Shown here: positions 21,077 to 26,467 of the stretch, piece by piece
How the letters are laid out: each line of letters begins with the position of its first letter
How positions within the stretch are numbered: the stretch's first letter is position 1
DNA from: Firmicutes bacterium CAG:449
GTDB taxonomy: Bacteria; Bacillota_I; Bacilli_A; RFN20; CAG-449
Reading direction: 5' to 3'
DNA length: 26,467 nucleotides
Assembly: GCA_000432895.1 (NCBI GenBank)
Contig: FR889406.1
Coordinates: 24,611-51,077, forward strand
Made by a program: the position numbers and the translations under genes
Notes under the pieces: model-generated
Told to the model about the DNA's origin: nothing
The model's database searches: none
The model's input: only the letters and a program-made list of their open reading frames with translations

Positions 21077-22915
21077 ATGAATTTATTAGAAATTAAAGAT
21101 CCTTCATTTTTAAAAACATTATCAAAAAAAGAGTTAATATCATTAGCAAATGATATTCGCTTTTTTTTAGTTGAAAATGTTTCCAAAACAGGTGGCCATT
21201 TATCAAGTAATTTAGGGGTTGTCGAATTAACTATTGCTATGCACACTATCTTTGATACACCTAATGATAAATTAATTTTTGATGTTGGTCATCAATGTTA
21301 CACTCATAAAATATTAACAGGACGTGCAAATCAATTTAATACATTAAGAAAATACCAAGGACTAACTGGATTTATTAATAAAAATGAGTCTATTTATGAT
21401 GTTTGGGAATCTGGGCATTCTTCCACTTCCTTATCTGCTCAATGCGGAATGCTATTAGCTAATGAAAGTAAAAATAAAGTTGTTGTCTTAATTGGTGATT
21501 CTTCCATTGCTAATGGAACAGCTTTTGAAGCATTAAACTATATGGCTACTTTAAAAAATACTGCTCCAATTATTATTTTAAACGATAATAAAATGTCAAT
21601 ATCCAAAAGTGTCGGAGCAATTTCACGTTCTTTTTCTAAATTAAGAAGCACCAAATTTTATCAAAAAACTAATAACGCTTTAGTAAAAATCTTTCCACGA
21701 TTTATTAGAACCATATGTCATAGAATTAAAACCTCTATTAAAGGATTAATTTTAAAAGAGAATATATTTGAAGATATGGGATATGATTATATGGGACCAT
21801 ATGATGGAAATGATTTATCCGTTTGTTTAAAAATTTTAAAATCTGCTAAAGAATTAAATAAACCTTGTGTTTTACATTTTGTAACAAAAAAAGGCAAAGG
21901 TTATAAATTAGCTGAAGAAGATAAAAATGGCAATTACCATGGAATTGGACCATTTGATATTAAAACCGGAATAGCAATAAAAAACACTTTACCTAATCAA
22001 AAAAGTTTTTCATATTTAAGTGCTAAAATAATTACTAAATTAGTCGAAGAAAAAGATTATTATGTTATTACTCCAGCAATGATTAAAGGAAGCGAATTAG
22101 ATACTTTACAAAGTAAATATCCACATAAAGTTTTAGATGTGGGAATTGCTGAAGAACATGCTACTATTATGGCTAGTAGTTTAGCGCAAAATCATAAAAA
22201 AGTTGTTTTAATGTTGTATTCTACTTTTTCACAAAGAGCTTACGATTATATTTTAAATGATATAGCAAGAACTAATAGTCATGTTATTATTGTTCTAGAT
22301 CGATGTGATTTAGTAAGTGGAGATGGTTCAACTCATCAAGGAATATATGATATTAGTATGTTTTCTTCTATGCCTAATATAACTATTCTTGCCCCAAAAG
22401 ATTATAGTGAATTAATAGCAAGTTTTATTTACGCTGATAAAATATCTTCACCAGTAGCTATTAGATATAGTAAAGCATATATTGAAGAAGATAACTCTTC
22501 ATTAATTACTTTAGAAAAACCAACTTGGTTTACTTTAAAACAAGGTTCAGATTTAACTATTATTACTTATGGAAATAATATTAATTATGTTTTAGAAGCT
22601 ATTAAAGATTTACCTTACAACATTGAAGTAATTGATGCTTTATTTATTAATCCATTAGATGAAGATAAATTAAAAGAAATACTAGAAAATAATAAACCAA
22701 TTTTAATTTATGAAAATGTTATAAAACAAGGAAGTTTATCCTCATTAATTTATTCATATATAATAGAAAATAATTATCAAGTAAAAATAAAATCTATGGG
22801 ATTAGATAAAAATACTATCGTTCCAACTGGTGATATTGAATCATTAAGAAAACTATTTAATCTTGATAAAGATAGTATCATTAAAAATATTGAAACTTTG
22901 TTAAAAAAAATATAA
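21077..22915 (+). CDS. dxs: 1-deoxy-D-xylulose-5-phosphate synthase, divergent
   Basis: This 612-aa thiamine-diphosphate enzyme condenses pyruvate and glyceraldehyde-3-phosphate, the first step of the methylerythritol phosphate isoprenoid pathway and a source of thiamine and pyridoxal precursors. The order of motifs is that of DXS: HLSSNLGVVELTIAMH, DVGHQCYTHKILTGR, ESGHSSTSLSA, the diphosphate-metal motif GDSSIANGTAFEALN...NDNKMSIS, GPYDGNDL, TKKGKGY, then the pyrimidine-domain VGIAEEHA with the catalytic Glu, DRCDLVSGDGSTHQGIYD, and a C-terminal transketolase-type domain. Departures are GDS where DXS proteins have GDG, and a weakly conserved insert near residues 185-235. It is slightly shorter than typical (about 620-640). 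It has no good ribosome site of its own and sits 2 nt after the CFI-box gene. Confidence 0.87.
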   Translation: MNLLEIKDPSFLKTLSKKELISLANDIRFFLVENVSKTGGHLSSNLGVVELTIAMHTIFDTPNDKLIFDVGHQCYTHKILTGRANQFNTLRKYQGLTGFINKNESIYDVWESGHSSTSLSAQCGMLLANESKNKVVVLIGDSSIANGTAFEALNYMATLKNTAPIIILNDNKMSISKSVGAISRSFSKLRSTKFYQKTNNALVKIFPRFIRTICHRIKTSIKGLILKENIFEDMGYDYMGPYDGNDLSVCLKILKSAKELNKPCVLHFVTKKGKGYKLAEEDKNGNYHGIGPFDIKTGIAIKNTLPNQKSFSYLSAKIITKLVEEKDYYVITPAMIKGSELDTLQSKYPHKVLDVGIAEEHATIMASSLAQNHKKVVLMLYSTFSQRAYDYILNDIARTNSHVIIVLDRCDLVSGDGSTHQGIYDISMFSSMPNITILAPKDYSELIASFIYADKISSPVAIRYSKAYIEEDNSSLITLEKPTWFTLKQGSDLTIITYGNNINYVLEAIKDLPYNIEVIDALFINPLDEDKLKEILENNKPILIYENVIKQGSLSSLIYSYIIENNYQVKIKSMGLDKNTIVPTGDIESLRKLFNLDKDSIIKNIETLLKKI

Positions 22916-22924
22916 CTAACTCTA

Positions 22925-22953
22925 TTGTAATAATTATGAAATAATTAGATAAT
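22925..22953 (+). promoter_or_regulatory. Promoter of the galT-galK operon
   Basis: TTGTAA (22925-22930), 17-nt spacer, GATAAT (22948-22953), ending 25 nt before the galT ATG, with AAAGG at about 22968-22972 as ribosome site. No operator is evident. Confidence 0.6.
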
Positions 22954-22978
22954 TAAAGAGGAATTAGAAAGGCTTATT

Positions 22979-24487
22979 ATGAAAGATTTAAAATTAATAA
23001 TTGAAGAATTAATCGAATATGGAAAAGTTCATCTTGATTTAAATGATTTAGATGCAATCTATGTAAGAAATCTTCTCTTACACCGCTTAAATGAAGACGC
23101 TCCTTATGATAAAGAAGTAGACTTATCATTTATTAAAGATTTAACAGTACCTGATGTTTTACTTGATGAATTAAGAGAAACTTTATCTAGTAAAGGATTT
23201 GAAAACATTGAACTTTTACTTGTCGAAATTATGGGAATGATTTCACCAATGCCAAGTGCAGTCAGTGAAAGAGTGCTTGAATTAGAAAAACAAGAACCAG
23301 GCAAAGGTTTAGATTATTTGTTCAATTTAGAGATTAAAAATAATTATATTCAAAAAACTGCAATCGATAGAAATATTTATTTCAAAAAAGAATACCCAGA
23401 TAATTTTCTTGAAATAACTATTAACTTATCTAAACCAGAAAAGAAAAATACTGATATTGCTAAATTATTAACTAAACAAGCAGTAAAATATCCTCAATGT
23501 TTATTATGTTTAGAAAATTTAGGATATGCAGGAAGAAGTGATCACCCTGCTAGAGAAAATATTAGAATCGTTCCATTAACCTTACATGGAGAAAAATGGT
23601 TCTTACAATATTCTCCTTATGCTTATTTTGATCACCACGCAATTATCATTAATCAAGAGCATCATAATATGTCTATTAACGATAATACATTCATTAAACT
23701 TCTTGAATTTGTTGATGTTTTCCCAACTTTCTTCGTGGGCTCAAATGCTGATTTACCAATTGTTGGTGGTTCTATTCTTAACCATGAACATTATCAAGGT
23801 GGATTACACTTATTACCAGTTTTCTATTCTAAAGATAGAAAAGTCTTCTTCAAAACTAGTACAATGAAAGTATCATCATTAAATTGGTATAACACAGTTA
23901 TTAGAATTGAAGGAACAAATATTAATGAAATTAGTGAATATTGTAAAAAATTATTCCACACTTGGATTAATTATGATGATGAAGAAGTTGATGTTATTTC
24001 CCATACTGGAACTACTAGACACTCCACAATCACTCCAATTGCTAGAAAAGTTGATAATAAATATCAAATCAATTTAATCTTAAGGAACAATCGTTGTAAC
24101 GAGCAATATCCAGATGGAATCTTCCACGCTCATAAAGAATACCATCACATCAAACAAGAAGGTATTGGTTTAATTGAAGCAATGGGATTATTTATCTTAC
24201 CACCTCGTTTAAAACGTCAAATGTCATATGTTGAAGAAATCTTAACTTCATCTACTGATATGAAAGAATATTTAGCTAAATACGAAGAATTATCAATCCA
24301 TGAAGATATGATTAAAACATTAATTAATCAACATGGACAAAACTTAACTAAAGAAAAAGCTCATGAAGTAGTTAATGATTATCTTGCTACAACATGTAAA
24401 AACATTTTATGCAATACAGCTGTATTTAAAGCTGATGAAAAAGGCTTAAATGCCCTAGATAAATTTATGGAAAAAGTAGGAGAATAA
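22979..24487 (+). CDS. galT: UDP-glucose--hexose-1-phosphate uridylyltransferase, Firmicutes type
   Basis: This 502-aa enzyme of the Leloir pathway swaps UMP between UDP-glucose and galactose-1-phosphate. It belongs to the long Firmicutes type (GalT2), about 500 aa, not the 350-aa type. Visible marks are the start ELIEYGKVHLDLNDLDAIYVRNLLL, PQCLLCLENLGYAGRSDHPARENIRIV, FLQYSPYAYFDHHAIIIN, and VGSNADLPIVGGSILNHEHYQGG, where HEH includes the uridylylated catalytic His. Near the end are the DGIFHAHKEYHHIKQEGIGLIEAMG block and RLKRQM. AAAGG lies 6 nt before the ATG. galK follows after 2 nt. No galE, galM or sugar transporter is in the window. Confidence 0.96.
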   Translation: MKDLKLIIEELIEYGKVHLDLNDLDAIYVRNLLLHRLNEDAPYDKEVDLSFIKDLTVPDVLLDELRETLSSKGFENIELLLVEIMGMISPMPSAVSERVLELEKQEPGKGLDYLFNLEIKNNYIQKTAIDRNIYFKKEYPDNFLEITINLSKPEKKNTDIAKLLTKQAVKYPQCLLCLENLGYAGRSDHPARENIRIVPLTLHGEKWFLQYSPYAYFDHHAIIINQEHHNMSINDNTFIKLLEFVDVFPTFFVGSNADLPIVGGSILNHEHYQGGLHLLPVFYSKDRKVFFKTSTMKVSSLNWYNTVIRIEGTNINEISEYCKKLFHTWINYDDEEVDVISHTGTTRHSTITPIARKVDNKYQINLILRNNRCNEQYPDGIFHAHKEYHHIKQEGIGLIEAMGLFILPPRLKRQMSYVEEILTSSTDMKEYLAKYEELSIHEDMIKTLINQHGQNLTKEKAHEVVNDYLATTCKNILCNTAVFKADEKGLNALDKFMEKVGE

Positions 24488-24489
24488 AT

Positions 24490-25671
24490 ATGCGTTTTGA
24501 AACTAGAGTAAAAAAATTAACAAAAAGATTTGAATATAAATTCAAAACTGAACCAACAGAAGTCTTTTCTTCCCCAGGAAGAATTGAATTATTAGGGAAT
24601 CACACTGACCACAACAATGGTAAAGTTCTTGTTTCTTCAGTAGACTTAAATATCATTGCTCTTAGTAAAAAAAGAGATGATGGTAAAGTTGTTTTCTATT
24701 CACAAGGTTACAAGAAAATGGAAGTATCACTTGCAAGATTAAATAAAAAAGAAAAAGAATATGGTACTTCACTCGCCTTAATTCGTGGTGTCTTATTCAA
24801 AATGAAAGAATTAGGATATAAAATCGGTGGTTTCTCAGTTTGTTCTGATTCAACTATCTTTAGAGGTGCTGGTGTTTCTTCTTCAGCAGCCTTTGAAGTC
24901 TTAATTGCTAAAATTGAATCATACTATTATAATAATGATTCTATTGAACCATTTAAGCTTGCTCAAATCGCTCAATTTTCTGAATCAGTTTATTTCAATA
25001 AGCCATGTGGCTTATTAGATCAAACAGGTATTGCTTTAGGTGGAGTTAACTTCATCGATTTTAAATCCTTAACATTACCAGAAATTAAAAACTTAAAAGT
25101 AAAAATTCCAAATTACCAATTCTTAATTATTAATACTGGTGATGACCATACTCAATTAACACACTGCTATGCTGAAATTAAAGATGATATGAAAGCAGTT
25201 GCTAATTTCTTTAATAAAAATGTTTTACGTGAAATTGATCCAAATGATTTCTATCAAAAAGGTGATGAAATTAAAGCAAAGATATCTGAAAGAGCATATT
25301 TAAGAGCTAAGCATTATTTTGAAGAAAATGAACGCGTACAAAATGCTTACGACGCTTTAAAAAGAAAAGACTATAAAACATTCTTAGAAATGCTAGATGC
25401 TTCAGGAACCTCTTCTTATTATCAATTAAAGAATTGTTACGTAAGTAATGAAGAAGAAAAATTACCTCAAGCATTAAAATTTGCTAAACTTGTTGATCCA
25501 GAATGCTATTCACGTGTTCATGGTGGAGGATTTGCTGGAACAATGTTAATGATTGTTAAAAAGAGCAAATTAAAAGAAGTTTATCCTCAACTAGTTGAAA
25601 AGTTCGGTAAAGAAAATGTTATGAAAGTATCTTTATCTGAACATGGTACATATCTAGAAGAAACATTATAA
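24490..25671 (+). CDS. galK: Galactokinase
   Basis: This 393-aa GHMP-family kinase phosphorylates galactose at C1 to supply the GalT reaction. It has the galactokinase signature near the N-terminus (PGRIELLGNHTDHNNGKVL), the ATP loop FRGAGVSSSAAFEVL, GLLDQTGIALGG with the catalytic Asp, and the C-terminal motif RVHGGGFAGTMLMIV. The length is typical. The ribosome site AGGAG lies within the last codons of galT, and the ATG is 2 nt after the galT stop, so the pair is coupled. The operon ends at a hairpin starting 1 nt after the stop codon. Confidence 0.96.
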   Translation: MRFETRVKKLTKRFEYKFKTEPTEVFSSPGRIELLGNHTDHNNGKVLVSSVDLNIIALSKKRDDGKVVFYSQGYKKMEVSLARLNKKEKEYGTSLALIRGVLFKMKELGYKIGGFSVCSDSTIFRGAGVSSSAAFEVLIAKIESYYYNNDSIEPFKLAQIAQFSESVYFNKPCGLLDQTGIALGGVNFIDFKSLTLPEIKNLKVKIPNYQFLIINTGDDHTQLTHCYAEIKDDMKAVANFFNKNVLREIDPNDFYQKGDEIKAKISERAYLRAKHYFEENERVQNAYDALKRKDYKTFLEMLDASGTSSYYQLKNCYVSNEEEKLPQALKFAKLVDPECYSRVHGGGFAGTMLMIVKKSKLKEVYPQLVEKFGKENVMKVSLSEHGTYLEETL

Positions 25672-25697
25672 GGTTGCAGAAATGCAATCTTTTTTTA
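25672..25697 (+). terminator. Rho-independent terminator of galT-galK
   Basis: GGTTGCA pairs with TGCAATC (one G-T) around a GAAA tetraloop (25672-25689) and is followed by T7. It starts right after the galK stop and reaches the stop codon of the convergent gene. Confidence 0.85.
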
Positions 25698-26467
25698 TAG
25701 GCTTTTCAAAAAAGAACAAACATTTAAATATTCAACACCATTTGCCATTTTTTCATTTTCACCACGATACAAAACATACTTACCAATAATTTTACCAAAC
25801 ATCTTTTCAGTTTCTTGAAGACGATTTTCATTTGTAATATGTCTATATTGATTAGTATCTTTTATTTTACTATGCTTTATTTCATAAATTTTACATTCAT
25901 ATGTTTTTTTATTCATTATAACCATATCAAACTCGCCATCAATAAATTCAAGCTTAAAAACCTCAAATTCTTTTTTTAATTTTCTCATTGATTCATATAG
26001 GACAATCTCTTCAAGCATTCTTCCTTTTACTCCATCAATAATTTTGTTACAGACATAATCTTTTTCCTGTTCATTAATAGAAGAAAACATTTTATCTTTT
26101 TTCAAAGAAAAGACAAGTGCCTGAGCTTGACAAAATCTCATTCCAGGTTGAGTAAAAAGAATATTCTTATCATTATCATCATGCTTTGCTAACAAATACT
26201 TAACTGGACATTCTTCAATAAGTTCTAAAGCAAAAAGATATTCTTTTATCTCTCTAACATGTTCTTGAGTAATATTAACACTTTGATTTTGTTTATTCTC
26301 AATTTCAAGAATTTCCATTAACCTATTTAAAACATTTCTTTCATCTATTTTTTGAAGTATATCAGTTTTTAAATCAAGATTTTTTTCTTTAAGAATATTT
26401 TTCTTAGCTAAATTTAAATCACTCGATTTAAAATCATTAGTTAACACATCCACGACAAATCGATGAT
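25695..26467 (-). CDS. AAA-type ATPase with C-terminal PD-(D/E)XK-like domain, C-terminal part only
   Basis: The frame is open to the right edge of the window (HRFVVDVLTND before the first possible internal start), so the gene continues outside and the N-terminal ATPase part is not visible. The visible 257 residues include a winged-helix-like segment (residues about 60-115 of the visible part) and a C-terminal domain with GRMLEEIVLYESM, GEFDMVIMNKKTYECKIYEIKHSK and YVLYRGE. The Glu, then Asp, then E-x-K spacing fits the PD-(D/E)XK-like domain at the end of many bacterial and archaeal AAA ATPases with a DUF4143-like tail. A GTG at 26453 is probably internal. It resembles the ATPase at 10689-12038 in domain plan, not in close sequence. 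It converges with galK and has no terminator of its own. Confidence 0.7.
   Translation of the reverse strand, partial: HRFVVDVLTNDFKSSDLNLAKKNILKEKNLDLKTDILQKIDERNVLNRLMEILEIENKQNQSVNITQEHVREIKEYLFALELIEECPVKYLLAKHDDNDKNILFTQPGMRFCQAQALVFSLKKDKMFSSINEQEKDYVCNKIIDGVKGRMLEEIVLYESMRKLKKEFEVFKLEFIDGEFDMVIMNKKTYECKIYEIKHSKIKDTNQYRHITNENRLQETEKMFGKIIGKYVLYRGENEKMANGVEYLNVCSFLKSL

Overview
The window is very AT-rich DNA from a low-GC Firmicutes-type bacterium, most likely an uncultured member of the Bacilli near the Acholeplasma, RF39 or Erysipelotrichia-like gut lineages. This rests on base composition, strong AGGAGG-type ribosome sites, TATAAT promoters, a Firmicutes-type GalT (GalT2), a SipW-like signal peptidase and an RsgI-like anti-sigma factor. 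The genetic code is the standard bacterial one. TGG encodes Trp throughout, and TGA serves as a real stop in the sigma-factor gene (inside an ATGA overlap) and in the antitoxin gene.

Layout. 1-1440: an ABC-2 exporter, with its ATPase cut by the window edge and its permease complete. 1663-1900: tRNA-Ile and tRNA-Val on the minus strand with terminator hairpins. 1937-3865: a HigB/HigA-like toxin-antitoxin cassette whose antitoxin carries an ImmA/IrrE metallopeptidase domain; it is bounded by perfect 43-bp direct repeats, the left one just upstream of the tRNAs. 3921-7318: a MacB/LolD-type ABC transporter (ATPase and 900-aa FtsX-like permease). 7374-9275: an ECF sigma factor and its RsgI-like membrane anti-sigma factor, overlapping by ATGA and closed by a strong terminator. 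9429-12038 (plus): a lipoprotein, an ArsR-type regulator, and an AAA ATPase with a C-terminal nuclease-like domain. A four-copy repeat with an exact 33-bp period precedes the ATPase, its last copy lying on the -10 box. 12080-13490 (minus): a DegV protein and a Nudix hydrolase.

13521-18535 (minus) is the most distinctive part. It holds a four-gene operon: a TasA-sized exported protein, a SipW-like (S26B) signal peptidase, and two more exported proteins of 270 and 761 aa. All three exported proteins begin with the same unusual SipW-cognate signal peptide ending in G-F-A-x-x-x-F. This looks like a dedicated extracellular fibre or matrix system with its own peptidase. Its leader RNA contains a candidate H-type pseudoknot beginning almost at the predicted transcription start. 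A 15-A homopolymer lies farther upstream.

18914-22915 (plus): a membrane-anchored propeller-like protein, a zinc-ribbon/CFI-box protein and a divergent 1-deoxy-D-xylulose-5-phosphate synthase. 22979-25671 (plus): the galT-galK operon of the Leloir pathway, with its own promoter and terminator. 25695-26467 (minus): the C-terminal part of another AAA ATPase with a PD-(D/E)XK-like domain, cut by the right edge.

Functional calls rest on motif reading only; no database search was run.
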